Of a stretch of 64,000 nt of DNA, positions 11,938 to 20,817 are shown one piece after another. Numbering within the stretch: the first letter of the stretch is position 1; every line of letters starts with the position of its first letter. The position numbers and the translations under genes were made by a program. The stretch comes from Turritopsis dohrnii (lineage: Eukaryota; Cnidaria; Hydrozoa; Anthoathecata; Oceaniidae). Location of the stretch: the NCBI GenBank assembly GCA_027922465.2, contig BQMF02000287.1, positions 124,001 to 188,000 of the forward strand. The letters run 5' to 3'. The notes under the pieces were generated by a model. The model worked only from the letters and a program-made list of their open reading frames with translations. It made no database searches and was not told the DNA's origin.

Positions 11938-12952
11938 AAACAAACAAGCAAAACAACTATCGATTATTATCGAAAACAAAAGAGACTGTTGGTCATGCAG
12001 AGACAGAGTAAAAAGTGATTTACGATACAAAAGATAAGTGACGAAATTAAAAACAATGACGACTATAAATAAGTGATTCCACATAAGTAATTTGCTCATT
12101 AAAATGTTGAATGGAATAGACAAGTGATGCAGGGTTTGTTTATTTGTTCCTTTGCTTGATAATTACTACATATCAATAAACACAGAATTTCATTGATGGA
12201 GTCATTTTGGAATAGTACCCCACGCACTTTCACATGTAATGAAATGATTTATAAACTTCAAGATGTTGTCTGTTTATTTTTGTGGATAACTAGATTTCTA
12301 CACATTCTATTTTTGTGTGCACAGTATTTGATTTTTAGTTTAGACAGGGTAAAGTAACATTGAAAACTCGTCTATAGTGATGGAGACATTTGTATGAATA
12401 CATAAATAATAATATATGCATATCCGATGTAGCATAGGTCCTTTTGGAGGCAGCAGAGCTCTCTCTCTATCTCCATAGCACAAAGCACAAAATCAGCGAT
12501 AGCTGACTCAACAATATATCATAACAGGTTCAAGTACAATATACGATCATAGTATTACGAATTTCTTTGCCTCTCTGGTGAAAAATCAACCCCTTCCTCA
12601 GATTTTATTTCCACACTCACCCTCATAAAAAGGCTGCAACTCTCAATTAATAAACAATTCTGAATAAAGCCACGATTAACAAATAGCCTCTATTCCACCT
12701 TTATTACTAAGTGGTATCAGCCTTCAATGAGGAATCCAGGCTAGAACTGTGGACAAAAGATCTGGGACGGAAGTACGGACAAACGTTAATGAAAGATTAA
12801 CTGCTTTACCGCGCTGACCAACAAGACCATTCAAGAAATTCAAAGTACAATCAAGAAAGAGAATAGGTCCAGGAAAATAGTGAGTTTTTTTTGATTGCGC
12901 AGAAGACTGATTATTGCAAAAAAAGGAAAAGTGTCAAATATGGTATACTTAC
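11938..12952. other. Non-coding, nothing recognised
   Basis: AT-rich sequence with a short CT-repeat at 12458-12472. No coding signal that I can support. Possibly intron or flank of the exon at 12953-13103. Confidence 0.4.
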
Positions 12953-13103
12953 ACAGTATGACTGAAAAGAGAATAGCCAATGAAAGAAGCAGCAGGTGTT
13001 GATAACATGTCTGTGACATTCTTCGTCTTTCCATAAATAATACTGCTGCTTTATTTAAAGCAAATTTTACTAATTCACCAAAATCACTTCTCAAAGCAGT
13101 TGT
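12953..13103 (-). CDS. Putative internal exon of an unidentified membrane-protein gene
   Basis: On the minus strand, 151 bp lie between an acceptor (AATATTTCCAG, CT at 13104-13105 on plus) and a strong donor (TGT/GTAAGTATACC, AC at 12951-12952 on plus). One frame is fully open: TTALRSDFGELVKFALNKAA, then an ERRRMSQTCYQH stretch, then a hydrophobic LLLLSLAILFSVILC that could be half of a membrane segment. The basic stretch before the hydrophobic run fits a cytosolic-side anchor. I do not recognise the family and find no partner exons nearby. Upstream on this strand the sequence is filled with transposons. Confidence 0.45.
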
Positions 13104-13438
13104 CTGGAAATATTAAAATATTTCAAATATATTAAAATATATCGAACAAAATAAAATATGTTTTAGACTCAATACGCATTACGTGCTTTCAGATATAGTG
13201 AACAAAATTTTCCGCTTTCGTAGATGTACGCTATCATATAAATATTGTTTCTTGAGATAGACACAAATACCTTTGCTAGGATACAGAATTATGTACACAA
13301 TGAATTGTAGTATTACCAATTAAGTCGCATTCACTGTTATCTCAATGTTTTGCTTAAGGTCTTATTCATGCTGTTCATTCGTTTATGTTATGTTAAAACT
13401 TTACGAGAATAATACCTTACAAATCCTTTGTATGAGTT

Positions 13439-14282
13439 TGTACAGACACTATATGTCACAATCGACCCTATATGTCGCAATCGACCCTATATGTCGCAAA
13501 ATCAACCCTATATGTCGCAAATCGACCCTATATGTCACAAGTTAAATTTTGCTTTATATTTTGGTTCTTTGACATCGCGGATATGTTTGATCATGCCGAA
13601 TATGATTACTAGCCACGTGTATCATATTTAAATATGCAAAGTAAGCAGTTTTGGAAATATATTTAGAAAATATTAAAACCAAACTGGCACCAAGTTTAAT
13701 CACATCAGCCAAAGAAATAATTAATTTAAGTGGTGGGAAAAATAGTGGGATTTCCGTTGAACTAAAAAATATTCTTTCGCACGATCCAAACAGACCAAGA
13801 AAAAATAGAACTGGACGATTAATAAATTGGGATCAAGCTACAGTCCTTCTCAAGGCACTGACATATGGATGGTTTTCAATTATCGCAATAAAATGGCCAA
13901 AGCAATAACTGTACAATCATTTTTTTCATAAAATTCTTATTTTGGATTTGATCCACCCTCTTCTGTTGAACATTTTAGTCATGTCATCTTTTCTTTGTAG
14001 TGTATATATTAGGATTGTAAAGAATTTATTACATTTTGAAATGTTATTCTAAGGACCCCCCCCCCCCCCCCCCCTGCGAGCTATTTTTGAAAATTTAACT
14101 TGTGGAATGAAGCTGTGTTGGGACTGAAGATGAAAAAACGTGTTTATCACATTTTAGGGCTATGCACTTTAATATTTTTATTTAAAAGGTGAATTGATGA
14201 TTGCGACAAATAGGGTTGATTTTGCGACATATAGGGTCGATTGCGACATATAGGGTCGATTGTGACATATAGTGTCTGTACA
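13439..14282. mobile_element. 844-bp inverted-repeat element with 6-bp target duplication
   Basis: Ends match as inverted repeats: TGTACAGACACTATATGTCA followed by tandem 17-19-bp blocks (CAATCGACCCTATATGTCG) on the left (13439-13545) and their reverse complement on the right (14195-14282). A perfect TGAGTT duplication flanks it (13433-13438 and 14283-14288). Interior: a weak 85-codon ORF (13651-13908) without a recognised domain and a run of about 20 C at 14056-14075. Probably a non-autonomous DNA transposon. The superfamily is not certain. Confidence 0.75.
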
Positions 14283-14359
14283 TGAGTTCACTTATTTTTT
14301 CTTCTTCGGCATAATGGGGTTTACAAAAAATTCACTTTTACAAAATGGAAAATATACTA

Positions 14360-14813
14360 CACGTTTTTTTTTTTATTAGAACCCAGTTTATAAGAACATT
14401 TAGGCTGAAATTCGGCAAAAAATTAAGAACATCGTAAGAACATGCCCAGGCTCGAAGCTAAAGAATTTGTACATGGAATTGAGACATTTAAAAGATAAAA
14501 TAATTTTACGTTTTCAAAGTAATCGGAAAAATGCGTACAAAAGGTTTTAAAGTTCCTACAGCTACACCACTTCTACACCATCAAACTCTTCTACTCCGAC
14601 GAAATCCTCATCTTCGTCGCTGAAAAGCACCTTGTATTTTCCGATACGTGTGTTAAAATATCGAATCTATTATAAAGGCGCAATTCTTTTCTTCAGATAT
14701 TTGATTTCGTATTAAGAACGTCAATAAGAACATCTGAGGCTCAAATTTACTGAAAAAATAAGCACATTCAGGCTCAGCCAAAATTAAGGTGTTCTAATAA
14801 AAAAAAAAACGTG
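14360..14813. mobile_element. ~450-bp MITE with ACGTTTTTTT ends
   Basis: The left ACGTTTTTTTTTTTATTAGAAC is the inverse of the right GTTCTAATAAAAAAAAAAACGT. Internally, AAGAACAT and AGGCT(C/G)A motifs recur in inverted order on both sides for about 100 bp. No ORF. Confidence 0.65.
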
Positions 14814-14819
14814 TATATC

Positions 14820-15219
14820 AAGAAACGTTTACACATCCATTAATTGATTGATAGTATGCAATATAGTTTGAGAATGTTTATATTTCATATAGACTCTTCA
14901 TTCCTGACAATGTCTTTTTTTCATGAAGGCTAGCTAGGGACTACCAAGGAGCCTTTGGGGAAAGGGGTATTTACTGCATTGTATTTGTTTTACCAATTAA
15001 ATGTTTCCTACTGTTCATTCTGACATCCTGATGACACATTCGTATGAGAGTTTATGACTTTTAAAAATTCGAGAGAAGACATAAAAGAACCAAGGTCTAA
15101 CTAAGCGCTTCTCACCTTTCCGAGGATAGCCGTCAGTATATTCGAAAGTCAAAATAAACTTGAGAAATATTTACATAATTAAAAGCTATTAAAAATACCA
15201 CTTCACTATCCCTCTAATA
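14820..15219. other. Non-coding, nothing recognised
   Basis: No repeat structure or coding signal seen between a MITE and the DIRS-like fragment. Confidence 0.35.
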
Positions 15220-15960
15220 TTAATGATGATTAATGATTAAAAAAGACTTTGAGTCCACCACGTTTGGAGACAAGTCGCAATACGAAGACCTGCTTCTTGT
15301 TACGATTGGTTGTCCATAACAATGCAGAAAGCACAATACCACCATTCCAAAGGAATTTGATACCCTTGTACAAACCCTAAATTTTAAGGATCTTGAGTAA
15401 GTACTTCCCAATTTTGAGTGTACCACTTTAGTGTCCCTGCTTGAGGCAGATTATGAATTTGGTCCTGTGGAAACATTCCCTTTACTAATGGGTGAAATTT
15501 TGAAGGAATAAGCTCTGAGTTTCCTATTGGCTTTAACCCTTCTGGGTATTAGATTGGTATCTCCCTCTGATGTTGAGTAGTCCCATTCCTCTCCCACGAA
15601 ACTAGGGTCCCTTTGGAAGGGGCACAATGGATGTCTATCCACTTGATGTAACTGGAAATTTGTTTTTTGTTTCAAACCAGTAGACAGACTTTCTGATTGC
15701 TTTTGAGCTCTGGCTTCCTTTCTCAACTGTGTTTCAAGCTTTTCATCAAATAAGACGGTATTTGAGGCCATATTCAGAGTCTTCAGTTGATTCATTAACA
15801 AGTTTTTCCTCACTTGCAATCTCTAGCTGCAGTAGGAGTAACTGAACCTGCTCTATCGGTTTGAAATCATTCAATATCAACATAATTCCTAGCGACGAAG
15901 CCAGTTGTAGTCACAAAGGACATAGTTTAGCAACAGGAAGACTATCACCCTTTAGAACTC
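15220..15960 (-). pseudogene. Decayed DIRS/Ngaro-like retroelement fragment (end of ORF1 and start of reverse transcriptase)
   Basis: On the minus strand, 15819-15451 is a 122-codon frame, polar and gag-like (QLRKEARAQKQSESLSTG, a CPFQRDPSF stretch), ending at a stop. One frame over, immediately downstream (about 15445-15335), the translation reads AGTLKWYTQNWEVLTQDP, stop, NLGFVQGYQIPLEW. This matches the pattern GRL.hF..nW..lT.Dp..L..v.GY.ipF that starts the reverse transcriptase of DIRS-like elements. So there is at least one frameshift and one nonsense change, and the rest of the RT is gone. The identification rests on this short motif. Confidence 0.5.
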
Positions 15961-16086
15961 CAGCAATATTACTTCATCAGGTGTAAGCACTTTGGTAACA
16001 GTATCTTTCTGAAGGATACTTATTGCATATACTATCTTTGTTGGCACTCAATAGCCAGACAGGATTTTCATTAGTTTTTCTCACGT

Positions 16087-16381
16087 AAGTAAGTAAGTAA
16101 GTAAGTAAGTAACGGGAGTTTTTAGTCCTTGGGCTTCCATCCGTAATGGCTGGTTCTTCCGCCCGCCGACTTGCAACTATTAGTTGACTTACCGCCAGAG
16201 ATACGTATAGCATTGCTCTAACTTGCCCGAAGGCCAGTGTGCAGTCAGTCGATGGCTCCTAATGGGCTGATACGCTGCTTTTAAAGCGCATCGGAGTGGT
16301 GTATTGAGATACGACATGACTGGACTCGAACACGGGTCGCAGCGGTCGCACTCAAAGGTACTAACCACTACACCATCGCTG
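16087..16381 (-). mobile_element. tRNA-derived SINE, minus-strand copy
   Basis: Reverse-complement counterpart of the SINE at 6178-6463, with the same A and B boxes and a (TTAC)n tail (read as (GTAA)n on plus). It is flanked by a different perfect duplication, CTCACGT (16080-16086 and 16382-16388), so the two copies are independent insertions. Confidence 0.9.
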
Positions 16382-16388
16382 CTCACGT

Positions 16389-16729
16389 CTTGCTGATATC
16401 AACAAATGTGAGTACTGCATACACTTGCTTTGCTCCCATCCCCTGTATTGACTTTCTATGAGTACGAATTTGTGCATGTAAATCAAAAACCAGTTTGGTT
16501 TATTCAAAAAAGATGTACTCTTATTCTGTTCATAAGCAGCTTATTATAGATCTTAGGATATTCCATGGTAGATTACTGTGTCTCCAAGGTCACCTTTCGT
16601 GGTACTATTTCATTCTTTGCTCAGAAACTTTTGAAATAAATATATATAAAAATATATAAGATATATAATAAGATATATATATATCTTGTAAGCCACTTCT
16701 CAAATAGTGCTCAACGGGTGGAGCGGTAT
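16389..16729. other. Non-coding, short TA-rich run
   Basis: Nothing coding. AT dinucleotide-rich runs at about 16637-16690 border the Penelope-like fragment. Confidence 0.35.
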
Positions 16730-16775
16730 ATATTTGTTTAGTTATTTAATGTCAGACGGAAAAAAACACTTGAAT

Positions 16776-16819
16776 TATACAACTGTAGCAGTTTCATGCT
16801 TACGCAATCTTCAGGTATA
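16776..16819 (-). ncRNA. Hammerhead ribozyme motif, minus strand
   Basis: Reverse complement of the motif at 17779-17822 with the same core: stem I TATAC/GTATA, CTGAAGA, stem II TGC-GTAA-GCA, GAAA, a 3-bp stem III (CTG/CAG), then the cleavage site. It lies at the left border of the Penelope-like fragment, reading away from its ORF. Confidence 0.75.
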
Positions 16820-17689
16820 TATTCAAACCACCCACCACTAATACTAAAACAACTTCCTATCTCTATCAACAAACGAATTTCTGAATTATGCTCGACCAAA
16901 GAAATTTACGACACGTCTATTACACCCTACAAGAATGCACTAAGGAAAGGTGGATTTATCGCTGAACCGATATATACACCTAAAGCTCAATTAACGGAGT
17001 TAGAAAGAGACGAAAAAGAAAAGAAAAGGAAGAGGAAACGAAAAGTAATTTGGTTTAATCCGCCTTTTTCAAAAAATGTCAAAACAAATGTCGGTAAAAC
17101 GGTCTTGAATTTAGTATGGAAACATTTCCCCAGAGGACATATGTTCATCAAGATTTTCAACAAAAACACGATCAAAGTGAGTTATTCTTGCATGCCAAAC
17201 ATTAGAACTATAATTTCCGGACACAATAAATACATTCTTTATCCCAGTAATCAAGAAGATGGGTGCAATTGTCGAAAGAAATTAGAGTGTCCTATGGAAG
17301 GCAAATGTTTAACTCCATGGCTTATATACCAAGCTGAAGTTACAAACAACACTGATGAAGAAAAAAAGATCTATATTGGTTTATGTGAAAATACGTTTAA
17401 AGAACGTTATAGAAATCATGTCAAAGATATGAAACACCGAAAATACGTTAAACGCACAGAATTGTCAAAGTACGTGTGGTCATTAAAAGACAAAGGAAAA
17501 ACCCCAACAATACGATGGACAATACTTAAAACCATTAAAAGTAAAGCCAGATCTAATTACTGCAAACTGTGTTTGAGTGAGAAACTTATTATCTTCAATT
17601 CCCTGGACGACCCAAATGTTTTAAACACAAAATCAGAGTTCATCAGTAAATGTCGACACAACAACAAGTGTGTTTTAAAGAATGTTTGA
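16796..17689 (+). CDS. Penelope-like element, RT thumb and GIY-YIG endonuclease (5'-truncated)
   Basis: A 297-codon uninterrupted frame. Residues from about 9 match the part just after the RT palm in Penelope-like elements: YSNHPPLILKQLPISINKRI, then IWFNPPFSKNVKTNVGK, FNKNTIKVSYSCMPN. The C-terminal third is a GIY-YIG-type nuclease: a Cys cluster (CNCRKKLEC.MEGKC), the YQAEV/IYIG strand pair, the KERYRNHVKDMKH helix with the catalytic-type Arg, and a Glu in SEKLIIF. The first eight codons come from the inverted repeat, not from the element. RT catalytic motifs are absent, so the copy cannot be autonomous, although the endonuclease part has no stop. On excision or transcription it would encode the nuclease module only. 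Confidence 0.85.
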   Translation: MLTQSSGIYSNHPPLILKQLPISINKRISELCSTKEIYDTSITPYKNALRKGGFIAEPIYTPKAQLTELERDEKEKKRKRKRKVIWFNPPFSKNVKTNVGKTVLNLVWKHFPRGHMFIKIFNKNTIKVSYSCMPNIRTIISGHNKYILYPSNQEDGCNCRKKLECPMEGKCLTPWLIYQAEVTNNTDEEKKIYIGLCENTFKERYRNHVKDMKHRKYVKRTELSKYVWSLKDKGKTPTIRWTILKTIKSKARSNYCKLCLSEKLIIFNSLDDPNVLNTKSEFISKCRHNNKCVLKNV

Positions 17690-17778
17690 GAAAATTTTGT
17701 AATAATTAGATATTTTTGTAAGTGATACTTATATTTATATTTGTCTTTTATTTTAGATAGAAAAAAATGTACTACATA

Positions 17779-17822
17779 TATACCTGAAGATTGCGTAAGC
17801 ATGAAACTGCTACAGTTGTATA
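17779..17822 (+). ncRNA. Hammerhead ribozyme motif, plus strand
   Basis: 44 nt with all core parts in order: stem I strand TATAC, conserved CTGAAGA, stem II TGC-loop GTAA-GCA, conserved GAAA, stem III CTG-loop CTA-CAG, cleavage dinucleotide TT, stem I return strand GTATA. The short stem III is typical of the minimal hammerheads known from Penelope-like elements. It lies 90 nt downstream of the GIY-YIG ORF. Confidence 0.8.
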
Positions 17823-17910
17823 ATTCAAGTGTTTTTTTTCCGTCTGACATTAAATAACTAAACAAATATATAAAAATATATGTATACAAATTATGTCAAT
17901 ATTGCGTACT

Positions 17911-18375
17911 TCATCCGACTTGCCAATATTGTTTTTCCGACGAGAGATTTCTGTAGTCTAAAGTGGCAACAATAGAAGCTTTCTTGCAATTCAACAATGT
18001 ACTGTTGTTGGGGATTTCTTTTCTGTTGTCTTTATCAGTTGTAAACTTCATGACCATAGCCTGATGTCTCACAGTATGATGCGCTACTAGAAAACCCACG
18101 CGACAACCGGTGTGGCACAAATATCACACTATTTCTAGTATGTTTTCAGTGGTAGTGGTTACAACTGTTTTCGAGGGTTTAGTTGGGGAATAATTGATGA
18201 TTTTGCTACCCTGATTATTTAGTGTAATAACATTTTCATTGTCCAGATATTGGCTGCATACTTCAGCAAAATCTTTCAAAACTTCATCAAAATTCTCACT
18301 AGACGTAAAGTTTTTCCAGACCACTTCCCGATCAAATTTCATCTCAATGATTTTATAAATAAAAATGGCTTCCAT
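17911..18375 (-). pseudogene. Unidentified ORF split by one stop codon
   Basis: An 83-codon frame from ATG at 18375 ends in TGA at 18124-18126, and the same frame continues open for about 70 more codons to 17911 (YLCHTGCRVGFLVAHHTVRH...YRNLSSEKQYWQVG). Together about 155 codons. The N-terminal half is acidic and helical in composition (FDREVVWKNFTSSENFDEVL). No domain recognised. It borders the Penelope-like fragment and may be a transposon-protein remnant. Confidence 0.35.
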
Positions 18376-18770
18376 AATGATGAAGAGATGAAGAGATGAA
18401 CCAAAAAACTAATGTTGTTTGCCTCAAATCATCTGGTTTGTATAAAAGATTTAAATATCTCAACGTTTAGATTAAATACACGATTAAATATTTCAACGCA
18501 ACTTGGTTTTTTAAGTTATCACACGCATATGACTTGATGTATTGCATCACAAGTAGTTGTCCATGGGCTAAATTCCAAAATTTGGGATTTTTGGGTCATC
18601 TCTGGTAACCTTGTAGCATGTGAGACAGCTCAGTTCAATGGTGTCAAGAGGGATCAATACGTTTTCGCATTCTGATTTGACAAAAAGAAGAATCACAAGA
18701 GAAAGAGGGATGTTAAATCACTGTATAACATAAAAGAAACTTGGAAAAATCCATATGAGCTTACATCTGA
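18376..18770. other. Non-coding, nothing recognised
   Basis: No supported feature before the transposon-protein remnant that follows. Confidence 0.35.
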
Positions 18771-18776
18771 GATGCT

Positions 18777-19075
18777 GTGCTGTGTTTCAATATTTTTATA
18801 CCATCTGATGAAGCTATTACAGACATGTGTGAAGCCAAAGAAAATGGAGAATCTGCATGTCAGCAGCTTATTGCAGAAAGATTGGAGAATAGATGGAAGT
18901 CGTTTTGTTCAACTAGTTCTAATTTGAAGCTGAAATCATCAAAAAAGAAAACTGGAAAGGCGAGAACATCAACAGCCAAAGAGACTATCCTAAAGGCAGA
19001 TAACTTATTTTCTATAATGACAATTGTTGCTCAATCATGACAACTTGACATAAAGGAAGTCTTCAGTCACCATCT
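18777..19075 (+). pseudogene. Remnant of a multicopy cnidarian transposon-associated protein
   Basis: The 87-codon frame carries SDEAITDMCEAKENGESACQ, a Lys/Ser-rich linker and KADNLFSIMTIVAQS, then a stop. Past the stop the same frame reads QLDIKEVFSHHLAPI. The combination NLF..M...AQSR.lD..eV..H.L.P is a motif I associate with uncharacterised proteins found repeatedly with mobile elements in cnidarians. Only this core survives, with one nonsense change and no downstream domain. Confidence 0.45.
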
Positions 19076-19079
19076 TGCA

Positions 19080-19667
19080 CCAATTCAATTCTTTTTTTTT
19101 TCCAAAATGTAGCTTGATAAATGAAATCTATAAAAGTTCTTGATGACGTCATCAAAAAGCTGACACATCCTAAAATTTATTTCTTTCATTTCACTTTAGC
19201 TGAGTGAGTGAGTTTATTTTGCCAAAAGAAAAATCAATTTCCACCTCTTTTTAATGAAAGAATATAGTTGGTACGGCCTTTTAGCCTGGAAAAAGAGCTA
19301 ATAGATGACGTCATGTATTAACCTGCACTTCACATACAAAAAATTGATGACAAAAGCAATTTTTTTCGGCTTAATTCAATTTGAATTATGTTAGTCTGTA
19401 TAAAGTTTCATGCTTCTAGGCTTTTCAATCAAAAGATACATTCGGCAACGTTCTGTCACCCCCTTAAACAAGACTCAAAATGCCCAATTGGAACATTGTG
19501 CATGTCAGTACACATTTACATGACCACTTTGAAACTGCTATCATTGATTTTCATGGCTACTACACAATATACTTTCCTAAAAAAACGTTGAAAAAGGTTA
19601 CCTGTCATAACCCTACTGATATAATGCTAAAATATAGATTCCAATGCATTCGTTTCAAAAGACACTT
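19080..19667. other. Non-coding, nothing recognised
   Basis: No supported gene. Several overlapping short ORFs around 19388-19818 are AT-rich and lack any domain, and one runs into the Harbinger-type element. Confidence 0.4.
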
Positions 19668-19670
19668 TAA

Positions 19671-20443
19671 AGCTAAGTGTCCACTTAAGCAAAATAGGTT
19701 CTTCGCAAATTATTTTCGCAAAAAAAATAAATTCTTGATCTGGTGGACCCATATTTGCGAACGTAATCACCTGTTATTCTCCAAAAAAAGTCGCCTATAT
19801 TTTTGCGAAATGAATTGAAAATGGTTTCAATCAAAAAATAAGTTCTTCGCCAAAAAAAAACTTCAAAGGAAATACCGAACAAACTATGACGTAAATGAAA
19901 TTAAGTTTCAAAAGATCTTTTGTTGAAAATCGTAATCACTTGAAAGTAAAGATCGAAAGTGATTTAAAGTGTGTCGTAGTGTATATATGTGTGAATGATC
20001 TAAACTGAAAGCATGGGTAGGAAGGCTTTATTGGATATTACTGAACAAGAAGAATTGGCCGAATGCGTTCGGAAATACCCTTGTTTATTATGACAAAACT
20101 TCCAAGCATTATAAGGATAGAACAATTGTCGAAAATGCGTGGGCAAATTTTGACAAAGAGCTTGGAAATAAACACCGTATTCTATCCTTTCTCTGTAAAT
20201 TTGTTGAATTCAAACTTTGTGTTTTCTTTTTCTTTTTCTCGTGAGTATCAAAGCAAGAGAACATAACATTTCGTCCTCACTATTCATGGTCGAAGTGTAA
20301 AAGAAAAGATTTCAAAAATAAATCCTTTTAAAAGTGGACATAATACAACAGGTATTTGCAAAATATTTTTTGGCGGCAGAAAAATTTGGTTTTTCCCCTT
20401 TTTTTGAGGAGTTAATTCTGTCGCTTAAAGTGGACACTTAGCT
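19671..20443 (+). mobile_element. PIF/Harbinger-type non-autonomous element
   Basis: Terminal inverted repeats AGCTAAGTGTCCACTTAAGC (left) and AGCTAAGTGTCCACTTTAAG (reverse complement of right) are bounded by TAA target duplications (19668-19670, 20444-20446). TWA duplications are characteristic of PIF/Harbinger. The interior encodes a MADF-domain remnant, which in this superfamily belongs to the accessory DNA-binding protein. Length 773 bp. Confidence 0.8.
20013..20178 (+). pseudogene. MADF-domain fragment (Harbinger accessory protein)
   Basis: ATG at 20013 starts MGRKALLDITEQEELAECV, RKYPCLL, then a stop. A shift to the next frame continues YDKTSKHYKDRTIVENAWAN, FDKELG. Together this is the first half of a MADF domain (L...V...P.LYD...K.YKD......AW..). 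One frameshift, and the rest is lost. Confidence 0.65.
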
Positions 20444-20446
20444 TAA

Positions 20447-20817
20447 TGAAGAAAACAACGTTTGTTATTCATCTGGAGTTAACCTTCATAAAAGTATTCT
20501 CGTCCTTACGTCACATTTCTTAAATACGCATAATTAAAAACTGCCGAAATTTCCAACGATGTAAGATGTCTTCTTTAAAACAATAATCAAAAACAAAATG
20601 TAAAAAAAAATCAATTATTATACAATATACGTCAACTACTTTGGAAGTTCACTTGATATTTCCAATACTATAAGCTCTTTTGTTTTTATTAATAGATGCC
20701 CTTCGAGCAAAAAGATTTTTTCGTCTGCGCTGAGATCTACGCTGAATGGAAATCGATCATGTTTTTAGGAGAGCGCAAACTTTTACAGGAAAAATGTTAG
20801 GAAAATAACATATTGAA
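20447..20817. other. Non-coding, 3' flank of the beta-helix membrane protein gene
   Basis: On the minus strand, an AATAAA polyadenylation hexamer is present (plus TTTATT at about 20685-20690), roughly 130 nt after the stop codon of the gene at 20818. Confidence 0.45.

Larger units (their letters stand above)
16730..17872 (+). mobile_element. Truncated Penelope-like element flanked by inverted ribozyme-bearing repeats
   Basis: A 3' fragment of a Penelope-like element (GIY-YIG ORF, 16796-17689) lies between ~93-bp inverted repeats, 16730-16822 and 17779-17872 (TATATTTGTTTAGTTATTTA ... on both). The repeats contain hammerhead ribozyme motifs pointing in opposite directions. Ribozyme-bearing terminal repeats, 5' truncation and inverted repeat copies are known in Penelope-like elements. 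The reverse transcriptase core is missing. Confidence 0.8.
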
